From: TM7 phylum sp. oral taxon 352
GTDB taxonomy: Bacteria > Patescibacteriota > Saccharimonadia > Saccharimonadales > Saccharimonadaceae
Assembly: GCA_007845355.1 (NCBI GenBank)
Contig: SDRQ01000005.1
Location: 1 to 50,777, forward strand
Direction of reading: 5' to 3'
Length of the DNA: 50,777 nt
Part shown: in pieces, positions 22,614 through 31,933 of the stretch
Numbering within the stretch: position 1 is the stretch's first letter
Layout of the letters: the number at the start of each line of letters is the position of its first letter
The notes under the pieces: model-generated
Seen by the model: only the letters and a program-made list of their open reading frames with translations
Database searches by the model: none
Told to the model about the DNA's origin: nothing
Translations under genes and position numbers: made by a program

Positions 22614-23285
22614 TTATCGGTCGCAACAAGTTCGCTGATTTTTGATCAAGTTAACTACCTCTGGAATATCTTCGGTAATTGTGTAGGTTTTTTCATCGCC
22701 GTCAGAAATTAGCTTATTTGGAAGCATATTTTCGCAAACAAAATCATCCCATTTGCCCCAGAATTTTTTATCAAACAGAACAATTGGCACTGGCGACATT
22801 TTCTTAGTTTGTGTCAATGTGATAATCTCACAAATTTCATCCATTGTACCGAACCCGCCAGGGAAACAAACGTACGCGTCGGCTAGAAGAGTCATAACGA
22901 TTTTTCGTGGCGCGAAGTGAGTGAATGCGAACGAATCTGTCGTGTAGTTGTTTAAGGATTGCTCGTGTGGCAAGCGAATGTTGAATCCGACTGATTTTCC
23001 GCCAGCTTCCATAGCGCCGCGGTTTGCCGCTTCCATAATTCCGCCACCGCCGCCGGTGATGATTGTGTAGCCTTCTTTAGCTAATTGAAATGCTAAGTCT
23101 TTGGCTTTTTGGTAATATTCGTTATCTTCAGTTATCCTGGCTGATCCAAAAAAAGTCACGGTTTTATGATATTTTTGGAGAATTTCATAGCCGGCATGAA
23201 TTTCGTCATCGACTTTTCCTAATCTGAACATCGCAGCCTGAAGTTGCAATTCGCGCGGAATACAAACATTTTTCGGTGTCATCAT
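22614..23285 (-). CDS. LOG family protein (TIGR00730 type)
   Basis: 223 aa. LOG proteins are Rossmann-like nucleoside 5'-monophosphate phosphoribohydrolases. Signatures are GSARITEDNEYYQKA, the GGGGGIMEAANRGAMEAGGKS loop and CFPGGFGTMDEICEIITL (the family's P-G-G-x-G-T-x-x-E). Two adjacent ATGs occur (23285, 23282) behind AAAGGA. Tight tail-to-tail packing with the preceding operon. It may act in purine nucleotide salvage; specificity not known. Confidence 0.9.
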   Translation of the reverse strand: MMTPKNVCIPRELQLQAAMFRLGKVDDEIHAGYEILQKYHKTVTFFGSARITEDNEYYQKAKDLAFQLAKEGYTIITGGGGGIMEAANRGAMEAGGKSVGFNIRLPHEQSLNNYTTDSFAFTHFAPRKIVMTLLADAYVCFPGGFGTMDEICEIITLTQTKKMSPVPIVLFDKKFWGKWDDFVCENMLPNKLISDGDEKTYTITEDIPEVVNLIKNQRTCCDR

Positions 23286-23405
23286 TATCCTTTTTATTTT
23301 ATGATTTTAACTTTATTACTATATCATAAAATGCCTATGGTTACAATACATTGACGGTAGATAATCCATCATATACAATCAAAACACAATCTAAATGGAG
23401 GTTTT

Positions 23406-24005
23406 ATGGAGAATAAATCAGCGGCTAATAAATGGCTGATCGTGGCGGTGATTGTTATGGGTATAATCATTGTTGCTATGGCTACTTGGATAATTGCTGG
23501 TGCTATATATAAAAATAGTGACTCTAACTCTTCGGTAAAAACCAGCCAAACAAAGAAAGGCTCATCTGATTCACTGGAAAAAACTCGCGGTGAAGGCGAG
23601 GAGCCGTCAAATGAGGCAAAGAAAGAATATAAAGATTTCCGAACCAAAGGCGACGGTACGGGCATTCGTTTAACTTCAGCAAGTGATGTTGATAAATTGG
23701 ATATTGACAGTTCTTTGAAGAAGTTCTTGAAGTCTAAAGTCGGTCAGCCAATCCCAGGGCGTGAAGGTTCTGTGTATGAGCCAATCATTGATCGTGCATA
23801 CGGAAAATATGCGGCAGTATATGGATTGACGAACGCTTATGCTATTATCGGACCAAAGAACGGCACCGGTGAAATTGCAATTGTTGCGGGCACACAGCAA
23901 GGTGACATGTCGTGCTCAGACTTGAAGTTGGCATCGGTTCCGAGTCGCTTGGTTGACGGCAAATGTGAAGTTTCTGGCTCATCTCAAACTTATAGCCAAG
24001 ACTAG
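23406..24005 (+). CDS. Membrane-anchored exported protein, 199 aa
   Basis: A short cytosolic tip is followed by one membrane segment (residues about 13-35), a polar Ser/Lys/Glu-rich linker (about 38-85) and a C-terminal extracytoplasmic domain of about 110 residues. That domain holds KFLKSKVGQPIPGREGSVY, RAYGKYAAVYGLTNAYAIIG and two Cys (MSCSDLK, DGKCEVS) that could form a disulfide. GGAGG precedes the ATG. The family is not recognised; the layout fits a lineage-specific surface protein. Confidence 0.65.
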   Translation: MENKSAANKWLIVAVIVMGIIIVAMATWIIAGAIYKNSDSNSSVKTSQTKKGSSDSLEKTRGEGEEPSNEAKKEYKDFRTKGDGTGIRLTSASDVDKLDIDSSLKKFLKSKVGQPIPGREGSVYEPIIDRAYGKYAAVYGLTNAYAIIGPKNGTGEIAIVAGTQQGDMSCSDLKLASVPSRLVDGKCEVSGSSQTYSQD

Positions 24006-24020
24006 TTTTCATAAATATAG

Positions 24021-24026
24021 TAAAAT
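24021..24026 (+). promoter_or_regulatory. -10 box of uvrB, leaderless
   Basis: TAAAAT with 6 bases to the GTG start at 24033. Confidence 0.6.
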
Positions 24027-24032
24027 AGAGAG

Positions 24033-26003
24033 GTGAATAAATTTCGCCTCTCTTCTTCATATCAGCCCACGGGTGATCAGCCGCGAGCAATTGCTCAGTT
24101 AGTCGATGGTTTGGAAAAAGGTCAGCGCGAGCAAACTTTGCTGGGTGTGACTGGTTCAGGGAAGACGTTTACGATGGCGAATATTATTGCCGAGCGCAAT
24201 GTACCGACGCTGGTTTTGGCTCACAATAAGACTTTGGCGGCGCAACTTTTTTCTGAGTTTAAGGATTTTTTTCCGGACAATGAAGTCCATTATTTTGTTA
24301 GCTATTTTGACTACTACCAGCCAGAGGCGTACATCGCTTCAAGCGACACTTATATAGAGAAAGATTCGAAAATCAACGACGAAATTGATCGGCTTAGACA
24401 CGCTGCGACTTCTGCGCTGCTTACGCGCCGCGATGTAATTATTGTGGCGAGTGTGAGCTGTATTTACGGCATTGGTTCGCCAGAAACTTACGCCGATATG
24501 GCTATTAAATTGACCGTTGGTGAACGCCGAGTTCAGGACAAGTTTATCCGCCTATTGACCGACATTCAGTATAAGCGCAATGACATTGATTTTGCGCGAG
24601 GAACTTTTCGGGTGCGCGGCGATGTCGTGGATATTTTTCCGGCAGGTCAAGACACTGCGGTTCGCGTGGAGTTCTTTGACGATGAAATTGAGCGGCTGAC
24701 GAAGATCGATCCTTTGACTGGCGAGATTTTGGATCGGCCAGACCAATTGACAATTTTCCCGTCCAGCCACTATTCGACACCGCGTGAGCGAATTGAAAAA
24801 GCGATTGTTGGGATTGAAAATGAGTTTAATCAGCGACTGAAATGGTTTGAGGATAATGGCAAGTTTTTAGAGGCGCAAAGGCTGAGTCAGCGTACCAAAT
24901 ATGATTTGGAGATGTTGAAGGAAACTGGTTTTGTGAAAGGGATTGAGAATTATTCGCGCTATTTGACTGACCGAGAACCTGGCGAGCAGCCTGCGACTTT
25001 GATTGATTATTTTCCGGACGATTGGCTGCTTTTGGTTGACGAATCGCACATGACATTGCCTCAAGTTCGGGGAATGTACAACGGTGATCGCGCTCGTAAG
25101 GAAGTTTTGGTTGAGCATGGTTTTCGTCTTCCAAGCGCGCTGGACAATCGCCCACTTCGATTTGACGAGTTCAATCATCATATTCATCAGGCAATTTATG
25201 TTTCCGCCACGCCGGGAGATTATGAACTTTCTCACTCGCCAAAGCCAGCTGAGCAGCTTATTCGACCGACTGGGTTGCTTGATCCGCCAATTGAAGTTCG
25301 ACCAACCGACGGGCAGGTTGATGATTTGATGGAGGAAATCCGCCAGACGATTGTGAAAGGTCATCGCGTGTTGGTGACGACATTAACTAAGCGAATGGCG
25401 GAGGACTTGAGTGCTTATTTGACGGAAAACGGCGTGAAGACGGCGTATTTGCATAGCGAAATTGATACGCTGGAGCGCGGTGATATTCTGAAAGATTTGC
25501 GACTTGGAACGTATGACGTACTGGTTGGAATTAATCTATTGCGCGAAGGTCTGGACCTTCCAGAAGTTAGTTTGGTGGCAATTATGGATGCCGACAAGGA
25601 AGGTTTTTTGCGTAGTGAGCAGGCGCTGATTCAGACGATTGGGCGAGCGGCGCGGCACGTTGATGGGCGAGTTATTATGTATGGTGACAATGTTACGGAT
25701 AGTATGCGTCGAGCAATTGACGAAACGAATCGACGTCGAGCGATCCAGCAGAAATATAACGAAGAGCATAATATTACGCCGCAAACTATTCAGAAGAAGA
25801 TTGACGACGGGTTGCGTTCGATTATTCCGCAGAAAGAATCTGATAAAAAGCCAAAGCTTAACCTGAAGAAAATTCCAAAAGACGAATATCCGGCTTTGAT
25901 TAAAGATCTGACGGCGCAAATGGAACTGCATAGTGCTAATCTGGAATTTGAAAAAGCGGCAGAGCTGCGTGACTTAATTGCAGAAATTCGCCATACAATG
26001 TAG
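24033..26003 (+). CDS. uvrB: Excinuclease ABC subunit B
   Basis: 656 aa, full length, from GTG 24033. UvrB is the damage-verifying helicase-like subunit of nucleotide excision repair. Walker A is [13 protein letters not shown], the beta-hairpin region carries [14 protein letters not shown], motif II is DESHMTLPQ, and IFVSATPG-type [10 protein letters not shown] and [25 protein letters not shown] follow. A C-terminal UVR motif ([20 protein letters not shown]) that contacts UvrC ends the protein. The GTG sits 6 bases after a -10 box, so a leaderless GTG start is predicted. Confidence 0.97.
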   Translation: MNKFRLSSSYQPTGDQPRAIAQLVDGLEKGQREQTLLGVTGSGKTFTMANIIAERNVPTLVLAHNKTLAAQLFSEFKDFFPDNEVHYFVSYFDYYQPEAYIASSDTYIEKDSKINDEIDRLRHAATSALLTRRDVIIVASVSCIYGIGSPETYADMAIKLTVGERRVQDKFIRLLTDIQYKRNDIDFARGTFRVRGDVVDIFPAGQDTAVRVEFFDDEIERLTKIDPLTGEILDRPDQLTIFPSSHYSTPRERIEKAIVGIENEFNQRLKWFEDNGKFLEAQRLSQRTKYDLEMLKETGFVKGIENYSRYLTDREPGEQPATLIDYFPDDWLLLVDESHMTLPQVRGMYNGDRARKEVLVEHGFRLPSALDNRPLRFDEFNHHIHQAIYVSATPGDYELSHSPKPAEQLIRPTGLLDPPIEVRPTDGQVDDLMEEIRQTIVKGHRVLVTTLTKRMAEDLSAYLTENGVKTAYLHSEIDTLERGDILKDLRLGTYDVLVGINLLREGLDLPEVSLVAIMDADKEGFLRSEQALIQTIGRAARHVDGRVIMYGDNVTDSMRRAIDETNRRRAIQQKYNEEHNITPQTIQKKIDDGLRSIIPQKESDKKPKLNLKKIPKDEYPALIKDLTAQMELHSANLEFEKAAELRDLIAEIRHTM

Positions 26004-26033
26004 AATAAAAATATTATTAGATTAGGAGGGATT

Positions 26034-26828
26034 ATGGCAGCAAAAGAACAGCCACAGCCAACAAACGTCGCGCAACCAGAAATGCCGATGCAACCAAATG
26101 CTTACCAAGCATATCCACCACAATACGCATACGAAGACCCGAATAAGGGCAAGGCAAAGATGCTAACTTTGGAATACGCTTTGGCAATGGGCTCAGCGAT
26201 TATTTCAATCATGTTGCTGATTGACATCATAACCAAGGTGTTTGGTTTGTGGACGAATTCAACATCAATGTTATTAAGAAGTGCTGGCGGATTTTTCGCC
26301 CCATCGATGGTAACTCAGGGAACAGGAATTATTGCAGCGTCAGTATTTGCTGTGCTTTTGGCTGTATTGTCATTAGTTCTATTTTCTCGCGTATCAAAAG
26401 CTGTTCCAGAGCGTGAAGGCTACACAAAGCGAACAGCTTACAAATTGGTAACTTACGGCGGTTTGGCGGTTTTGATTATTCCAGCTGTCGACTTGGTCGC
26501 TCGATTAGTAAGCATTTTGATCAACTCATTGCTATTTATCGGCGTTGGTGACGGTGGTGAATTCTATAAGAGCTTGTACTTGGGTGAATTCTTGCCATAC
26601 GCGTTAGCTCTTGCAATTGTTGCTACTAGCGCTTACTTCATTTGCCAAATTGTCAAAGGACGCAACATGTCAAAGGCTTTGTCTTTGATGTTGATTGTGG
26701 CTTCTTCTGTCGTATTATTGACTGGCGCCATCACAATCGCTGTTAAAGCACACGACACAGGTAGCTCAGTAAAGACTATTCCATCAGATTACAGTCGCTA
26801 CAAGAACTACCAAGATTACTCAATGTAA
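26034..26828 (+). CDS. Multi-pass membrane protein with Pro/Gln-rich N-terminal tail
   Basis: 264 aa. The first 37 residues are rich in Pro, Gln and Tyr and likely disordered. About five membrane helices follow (residues near 48-70, 95-122, 137-160, 185-205 and 215-235), with a Tyr-rich C-terminal tail (YSRYKNYQDYSM). No family assigned; the layout recalls the DUF5671-like membrane proteins common in CPR bacteria, but that is a guess. TTAGGAGGG precedes the ATG and an intrinsic terminator follows. Confidence 0.65.
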   Translation: MAAKEQPQPTNVAQPEMPMQPNAYQAYPPQYAYEDPNKGKAKMLTLEYALAMGSAIISIMLLIDIITKVFGLWTNSTSMLLRSAGGFFAPSMVTQGTGIIAASVFAVLLAVLSLVLFSRVSKAVPEREGYTKRTAYKLVTYGGLAVLIIPAVDLVARLVSILINSLLFIGVGDGGEFYKSLYLGEFLPYALALAIVATSAYFICQIVKGRNMSKALSLMLIVASSVVLLTGAITIAVKAHDTGSSVKTIPSDYSRYKNYQDYSM

Positions 26829-26847
26829 TAAAACTTGGAAAAATAAA

Positions 26848-26876
26848 GTCGCTCACTTTGATGGGCGGCTTTTTTT
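26848..26876 (+). terminator. Intrinsic terminator before gatC
   Basis: GTCGCTC (26848-26854) pairs with GGGCGGC (26863-26869), followed by seven T. Confidence 0.85.
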
Positions 26877-26881
26877 AGTGG

Positions 26882-26887
26882 TATAAT
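26882..26887 (+). promoter_or_regulatory. -10 box of gatC, leaderless
   Basis: TATAAT with exactly 6 bases to ATG 26894, directly after a terminator. Confidence 0.75.
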
Positions 26888-26893
26888 ATTGAT

Positions 26894-27181
26894 ATGATAA
26901 CTATTTCTACCAGCGATATTCAGCACTTGGCGAGTTTGAGTAGTCTGGCATTGACTGATGACGAAACCGACGGACTGCGCCAAGATTTGGAAAATATAAT
27001 TGGCTATATTGAGCAGTTGGGCGAGCTTGACGTGTCGGGTGTTGAGCCGACTTATCAAGTTACAGGACTGAGCAATGTCTGGCGCGAAGATGAAGTTCAG
27101 GCGGGGATTCCTGTTGAGGAGTTGCTTGATTTGGCGCCAGAAAAACAGAATAATCAAGTGAAAGTTCCGCAGGTATTGTAA
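26894..27181 (+). CDS. gatC: Asp/Glu-tRNA amidotransferase subunit C
   Basis: 95 aa, the usual size. GatC stabilises the GatA-GatB contact. The N-terminal helix IQHLASLSSLALTDDETDGLRQDLENIIGYIEQLGELDVSGVEPTYQV is typical, and the C-terminal WREDEVQAGIPVEELLDLAP matches the family. Its TAA overlaps the gatA ATG (TAATG). Confidence 0.95.
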   Translation: MITISTSDIQHLASLSSLALTDDETDGLRQDLENIIGYIEQLGELDVSGVEPTYQVTGLSNVWREDEVQAGIPVEELLDLAPEKQNNQVKVPQVL

Positions 27182-28551
27182 TGAGTAAGATTAGTGATTT
27201 TATTGGCAAGAGCGCGGTCGAGAACGTAAAAGAAGCGTTGCGACGAGCGCGTGAAATTGAGGAATATAATGCGCTGCTTAGCTTGACAGAAGAGCGTGCG
27301 CTGGAGCGTGCAGCCAGGGTTGATGCTGGCGAGATTTCTGGACGATTGGCGGGCGTGCCATTTGTTGTGAAGGACAATTTTTTGGCGTTTGGTGCGCCAA
27401 CGACTGCCGCTTCAAAAATGCTAGAAAACTTTAATGCGCCATTGCAGGCGACGGCCGTTGAAAAATTGGAAGCGGAAGGTGCGATTTGCATCGGTAAGGC
27501 CAACTTGGATGCTTTTGCGCACGGTGGTTCGACGGAAAACTCGGCATTCGGCCCAACGAAGAACGCTGCAGATGAAACGCGAGTTGCTGGTGGATCATCT
27601 GGTGGATCGGCGGTAGTTACGGCGCTCGACGTGGTTCCGTTTGCGCTTGGTACAGATACTGGTGGTTCGATTCGTCAGCCAGCCAGCTTTAACGGCGTAG
27701 TTGGAATTAAGCCGACTTACGGAGCGGTTAGTCGTTATGGCGTAGTGGCGATGGCGTCAAGCACGGACACAATTGGTTGTTTTGCTACGAATGCTGAAGA
27801 TACGGACTTGGTGATGGAAATTATGGCTGGTCGCGATGATAAAGATATGACGACTTTGCCTGATTTTTGGAATAATCAGCCAGAATTTGCAAAGAAAAAG
27901 ATAGGTCTAGTTAAGCAGTGCATGACCGACGACGTGGACGCGGAAGTTCGCCAAAAAACGCTTGATTATGCGGAGAAATTGAAGCAGCTTGGCTACGAAA
28001 TTGAAGAAGTAGATTTAAGTATGATGCAACATTCCCTGGCGATGTACTACATAATTGTGCCGGCGGAATTGTCTTCGAATTTGGCGCGATATGACGGCGT
28101 GCGATATGGTCATCGAGCGGCGGAAGTAAAAACTTTGGCGGAACTTTACGGTCGTAGTCGAAATGAAGGATTTATGACTGAGAATAAGCGACGAATTATG
28201 ATAGGAAGTTTCGTATTGTCAAGTGGATTCTTCGACGCTTACTATATGCAGGCCCAAAAAGCCAGGACGTTGTTGATTGACGAATTTAAGAAGTTATTTA
28301 CCGAATATGACGCGCTATTGATGCCAGTCGCGCCGACTCCTGCGTTTAAGATTGGGGAGAACGCTAGCGACCCGATAAAAATGTATTTGGCGGACATCAT
28401 GACTGTTCCAGCAAGCCTGGCTGGTTTGCCGGCAGTTTCAGCGCCGGTTGGAAATAGTGATGAAGGTTTGCCAATTGGCGTGCAGCTTATTGGTGATTAC
28501 AAGTCGGACAAGAACTTGCTGAAGCTAGTTTCGGAAGTGGAGAAGATTTGA
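27181..28551 (+). CDS. gatA: Asp/Glu-tRNA amidotransferase subunit A
   Basis: 456 aa amidase. The Ser-cisSer-Lys triad can be placed: Lys in VPFVVKDNFLA, cis-Ser in GGSSGGSAVVTA and the nucleophile Ser in DTGGSIRQPASFNGVVGIKPTYG. It releases ammonia from glutamine for amidation of misacylated tRNA-Gln/Asn. The C-terminus (SAPVGNSDEGLPIGVQLIGDY) is slightly shorter than usual. It overlaps the next gene (stop TGA 28549-28551, next ATG at 28551). Confidence 0.97.
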   Translation: MSKISDFIGKSAVENVKEALRRAREIEEYNALLSLTEERALERAARVDAGEISGRLAGVPFVVKDNFLAFGAPTTAASKMLENFNAPLQATAVEKLEAEGAICIGKANLDAFAHGGSTENSAFGPTKNAADETRVAGGSSGGSAVVTALDVVPFALGTDTGGSIRQPASFNGVVGIKPTYGAVSRYGVVAMASSTDTIGCFATNAEDTDLVMEIMAGRDDKDMTTLPDFWNNQPEFAKKKIGLVKQCMTDDVDAEVRQKTLDYAEKLKQLGYEIEEVDLSMMQHSLAMYYIIVPAELSSNLARYDGVRYGHRAAEVKTLAELYGRSRNEGFMTENKRRIMIGSFVLSSGFFDAYYMQAQKARTLLIDEFKKLFTEYDALLMPVAPTPAFKIGENASDPIKMYLADIMTVPASLAGLPAVSAPVGNSDEGLPIGVQLIGDYKSDKNLLKLVSEVEKI

Positions 28552-28970
28552 TGGACGGATTGATGGTTGCGATAGTTGTTGCGGCGTTGATTATCGGCGC
28601 CTTGCTGATGATTTTCATTCAATTGACTTCTCGTGGTCGCGGTCAAATTGATAAAGAAATGTACCAGAGGGTTTGGCGGCAAATTTTGCGCAATGTCGAA
28701 ACTAGAAAATCGGAAAGCATGCAGATGGCGATAATGAAGGCGGACAAGTTGCTGGACAAAGCTATGCGCGACTGCGGCGTGGCTGGCGAAACGATGGGCG
28801 AACGTATGAAATCTCGCAAGGGATATTGGAGCGATGAAAATGGGCTTTGGGCGGCGCATAAATTGCGTAATCAAATTGCCCACGAAACCAGCGTAACGGT
28901 AACGGCGCAGAGTTTTCGTCGAGCTATGGCGAGTTTTGAACAGGCATTAAAAGATTTGGGAGCATTATAA
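28551..28970 (+). CDS. Membrane-anchored protein with a HEPN-like motif, inside the gat operon
   Basis: 139 aa from ATG 28551, which overlaps the gatA stop. One N-terminal membrane segment (residues about 4-24) is followed by a helical cytosolic domain. The domain ends with LWAAHKLRNQIAHETSVTV; RNQIAH fits the R-x4-H motif of HEPN RNases and related non-catalytic HEPN folds, and the four-helix pattern before it (MQMAIMKADKLLDKAMRDCG) is compatible. It is inserted between gatA and gatB and coupled to both (TAATG with gatB). Function unknown; the HEPN reading rests on one motif. Confidence 0.5.
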   Translation: MDGLMVAIVVAALIIGALLMIFIQLTSRGRGQIDKEMYQRVWRQILRNVETRKSESMQMAIMKADKLLDKAMRDCGVAGETMGERMKSRKGYWSDENGLWAAHKLRNQIAHETSVTVTAQSFRRAMASFEQALKDLGAL

Positions 28971-30418
28971 TGAGTGTATATGACGATTATGAAATGACAA
29001 TTGGTATCGAATGTCACGTTCAGCTAGCGACAAAAACCAAGCTATTTAGCCCGGCCGACAATGACGCTCGTGATGCTGAGCCGAATAGTAAGACGCATCA
29101 GATTGACTTTGGTTTGCCGGGGATGTTGCCGGTTTTGAATAAGCACGCTGTTGAGTTGGCGGTTCGCGCTGGAAAAGCTTTGAATTCGCCGATTGCACAC
29201 GTTAGCCGATTTGATCGAAAGCATTATTTTTATCCAGATTTACCAAAGGGCTATCAGACTTCACAGATGTATAATCCGATTATTTTGGCTGGATATGTCG
29301 ACGCGCCGCTGGAAGATGGTTCTTTGAAACGCGTGCGAATTGATCATGCTCACATGGAGGAAGATGCTGGTAAATTGACGCATCACGACGGCTATTCGTT
29401 GGTTGATCTTAACCGCGCTGGTACGCCGCTGATTGAGATTGTTTCTGAACCAGATATGCACTCTGCTGAAGAGGCCAAAGCTTACGTTTCGGAGCTTCAC
29501 AAATTGATGGTTTACGCGGGTGTGACTTACGGTAATTTGTATCACGGAAATATGCGATTTGACGTCAATATTTCAGTAGCAAAAAAGGGCGCGACGGAGC
29601 TTGGAAAGCGCGCTGAAATTAAGAATCTCAATTCCTTCCGCAGCGTTGAGAGGGCGGCTGAATATGAGTTCAAGCGACAGGTCGATATTTTGGAACGTGG
29701 CGAAGAAGTTGTTCAGGAAACCAGAGGTTGGAATGATGACAAGCAGATAACGATTTCTCAGAGGTCAAAGGAAGACGCTCAGGATTATCGCTATATGCCA
29801 GACCCAGATATTCCGCCGGTTGTGTTGACTGACGAAGTGATTGCTGAAATTCAGTCCAAAGTGCCGATGCTTCCGGGTGAATATAGGGAAAAATGGAGCG
29901 CGCTAAACTTGGATAAATCTGTTATCAATTCGCTTTTGTCTAATCAGGATTATGCCCAGATTACATTGGAAGTTCAGGAAAAGTCGGGCGAGGCGTCCGC
30001 TAAGCGAGTTGCGCATTGGTTTGCGAGCGCATTGACGGCTTCTGACGAAAGTGACGCGCAAACAGACAATGAATCTATACGTGTGGCGGTTGACGATTTA
30101 ATAGAATTGGCTGAAATGACAGAGAAGTCTGAAGTTTCCAGCACGAATGCGAAGGAGCTGTTCAATGAGCTTCTGGCTGGCGCAAAAAATCCGCGCAAGC
30201 TTGCCGAAGAGAAGAATTTGTTGCAGGTTTCTGATGAATCGGCGATTGCTGCAATCGTTGACGAGGTTCTGAATGATCCAGCTTCGGCGGCTTCAATTGC
30301 AGATATTAAGGCTGGAAAAGATAAGGCTATTGGCTATTTGGTTGGGCAAGTTATGAAGAAGTCTAAGGGTCAAGCCAACCCAAGCCTTGCTCAGAAACTG
30401 ATTCGCGAAAAACTTTAG
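28970..30418 (+). CDS. gatB: Asp/Glu-tRNA amidotransferase subunit B
   Basis: 482 aa, full length. The N-terminal TIGIECHVQLATKTKLFSP and the SRFDRKHYFYPDLPKGYQTSQ block are diagnostic of GatB. KIEIKNLNSFRSVERAAEYE-type sequence (RAEIKNLNSFRSVERAAEYE) binds the tRNA acceptor end, and YRYMPDPDIPPV follows. The C-terminal YqeY-like helical domain ends NPSLAQKLIREKL. With GatA and GatC it makes Gln-tRNA and/or Asn-tRNA. galU follows after 34 bases. Confidence 0.97.
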   Translation: MSVYDDYEMTIGIECHVQLATKTKLFSPADNDARDAEPNSKTHQIDFGLPGMLPVLNKHAVELAVRAGKALNSPIAHVSRFDRKHYFYPDLPKGYQTSQMYNPIILAGYVDAPLEDGSLKRVRIDHAHMEEDAGKLTHHDGYSLVDLNRAGTPLIEIVSEPDMHSAEEAKAYVSELHKLMVYAGVTYGNLYHGNMRFDVNISVAKKGATELGKRAEIKNLNSFRSVERAAEYEFKRQVDILERGEEVVQETRGWNDDKQITISQRSKEDAQDYRYMPDPDIPPVVLTDEVIAEIQSKVPMLPGEYREKWSALNLDKSVINSLLSNQDYAQITLEVQEKSGEASAKRVAHWFASALTASDESDAQTDNESIRVAVDDLIELAEMTEKSEVSSTNAKELFNELLAGAKNPRKLAEEKNLLQVSDESAIAAIVDEVLNDPASAASIADIKAGKDKAIGYLVGQVMKKSKGQANPSLAQKLIREKL

Positions 30419-30452
30419 AATTGCTGAAATAATAGGGAATAGGAGCTGAAAT

Positions 30453-31346
30453 ATGAGAAAACCAACTAAAGCTATCATCGCTGCTGCCGGTTTTGGTACG
30501 CGATTTTTGCCACAAACCAAAGCCATGCCAAAGGAAATGTTGCCACTGATTGATAAGCCGATTATTCAATACGTCGTCGAGGAATTGGTCGAGGCTGGCA
30601 TTAAAGATATCATCATTATCGGTAGTGCCAATAAGCGAGCAATCGAGGATCATTTTGACGAGCCGAATGAAGAACTTTTGGCTAATTTGCGCGCTGGCGG
30701 TCCTAAAAAACAGCCGTTCATTGACGCGGTGCAGAATTTGGCTGAGATGGCAAACTTTATTTATATTCGCCAGAAAGGTCCGTACGGCAACGCAACACCT
30801 TTGGCTTGCGCCTCACATTTGATTCATCATGATGAGCCTGTGATTTACACATTTGCGGATGACTTTATTGCGGCTAGTCCAAGTCGTTTTAAGCAGATGA
30901 TCGAGGCGTCAGAAAGCCTAGACGGAGCGGTTCTGTCATGTAAGAAAATCACCGATGACGCGGAATTTGATCGTTATGGAGTCATCAATGGTCAAGGAGT
31001 GAGAGACGGCGTTATAAAAATGACGAATATCGTTGAAAAGCCGGGCAAGGAGAACGCGCCTTCTGATTTGGCGAGCGTCAGTAGCTATTTACTTCCGGGC
31101 GAGATTTTCGGCTATCTAGACAAAGCCAAGGAAGAATTTGACGGCAACGGCGAGTTTACAATCCAGCCAATTATGCAACAAATGATTGATGACGGATTTG
31201 ATTTCTATGGCGTGGAGATTACGAACGGCACTTATTATGACACTGGCGACAAATTGGAATATCTAAAAACGGTGATCGACTTTGGATTGCGTGATCCTAA
31301 CTTTGGCGATAAATTACGTGCTCATCTGGCGGACCGTCTAAAATAA
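30453..31346 (+). CDS. galU: UTP-glucose-1-phosphate uridylyltransferase
   Basis: 297 aa. The N-terminal nucleotide-binding motif AAGFGTRFLPQTKAMPKEMLP is diagnostic, followed by DKPIIQYVVEELVEAGI, QKGPYGNATPLACA and the metal Asp in FADDFIA. Further on are RYGVING, VEKPGKENAPSDLASVSSYLLP and GTYYDTGDKLEYLKT. It makes UDP-glucose for surface polysaccharides or glycolipids. ATAGGAG precedes the ATG. No separate promoter was recognised, so it may be read from the gat operon. Confidence 0.96.
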   Translation: MRKPTKAIIAAAGFGTRFLPQTKAMPKEMLPLIDKPIIQYVVEELVEAGIKDIIIIGSANKRAIEDHFDEPNEELLANLRAGGPKKQPFIDAVQNLAEMANFIYIRQKGPYGNATPLACASHLIHHDEPVIYTFADDFIAASPSRFKQMIEASESLDGAVLSCKKITDDAEFDRYGVINGQGVRDGVIKMTNIVEKPGKENAPSDLASVSSYLLPGEIFGYLDKAKEEFDGNGEFTIQPIMQQMIDDGFDFYGVEITNGTYYDTGDKLEYLKTVIDFGLRDPNFGDKLRAHLADRLK

Positions 31347-31348
31347 TG

Positions 31349-31354
31349 TATAAT
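31349..31354 (+). promoter_or_regulatory. -10 box of the 95-aa gene, near-leaderless
   Basis: TATAAT with 7 bases to ATG 31362; it overlaps the galU stop region. Confidence 0.6.
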
Positions 31355-31361
31355 AAATAGC

Positions 31362-31649
31362 ATGAACGGATTGCTTATTATATTAGTGATTTTGATGGTG
31401 ATTTTTGTCATCATGATGATCGCTATGACAATTTCCATCATCAAATTAACGCGCCAAATTCGCCAAACTCAGCAAAACGTGGAGGCGATAAGCCAGAGAA
31501 TTGCTAACTTAAATGGAATTGTAAGTACGGTTTCAATTGGCGTGGAACTAGCCAAAAGCTTCGCTTCAAAGAGTGGATTTTTCTCGAAATTTTTCTCAAA
31601 GAAAAAGGTAAGAAAGAGTGAAAAAGTCAGCCAAAGAACAGCCAAATAA
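31362..31649 (+). CDS. Small single-pass membrane protein with coiled coil
   Basis: 95 aa: a membrane helix at residues about 3-28, a heptad-like stretch (KLTRQIRQTQQNVEAISQRIANLNGIV), then a basic tail (KKKVRKSEK). Related in type to DUF948-like membrane/coiled-coil proteins. It overlaps the following small membrane protein gene by 32 bases, so the two are probably made together. Confidence 0.6.
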   Translation: MNGLLIILVILMVIFVIMMIAMTISIIKLTRQIRQTQQNVEAISQRIANLNGIVSTVSIGVELAKSFASKSGFFSKFFSKKKVRKSEKVSQRTAK

Positions 31650-31914
31650 GCTAGCAAAAAAAGTTGTTCGCGATAGCGAAAACGATGCTCGTCGGGCGAT
31701 TTTGGAGGATTTGTTCTTTGATTTTCATAAATCTCGCCACCAAGTTTACTGGGTGAATTTTGTTCGCGGAATTTTCTTTGGATTGGGGAGTGCTTTGGGC
31801 GCAACACTGTTGATCGCACTGTTGATTTGGATTTTGGGGCAATTTGCCGACATTTTCCCGCCGTTGGCTGATTTTATCAATCACTTAATTGAGACAATGC
31901 AGCGTCGTCAATAG
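31618..31914 (+). CDS. Small membrane protein (DUF5665-like)
   Basis: 98 aa from a GTG start. A basic cytosolic N-terminal part containing RRAILEDLFFDFHKSRHQVYWVNFVRGIFFGLGSALGATLLIALLIWILG leads into one membrane segment (residues about 50-74); the Arg-Gly before a hydrophobic helix is typical of DUF5665-type proteins. Function unknown. It ends 19 bases before dnaE. Paired with the preceding membrane protein. Confidence 0.6.
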   Translation: MKKSAKEQPNKLAKKVVRDSENDARRAILEDLFFDFHKSRHQVYWVNFVRGIFFGLGSALGATLLIALLIWILGQFADIFPPLADFINHLIETMQRRQ

Positions 31915-31919
31915 CGTGC

Positions 31920-31925
31920 TATAAT
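31920..31925 (+). promoter_or_regulatory. -10 box of dnaE
   Basis: TATAAT with 8 bases to ATG 31934 and no ribosome-binding site. Confidence 0.6.
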
Positions 31926-31933
31926 TGTTATTA

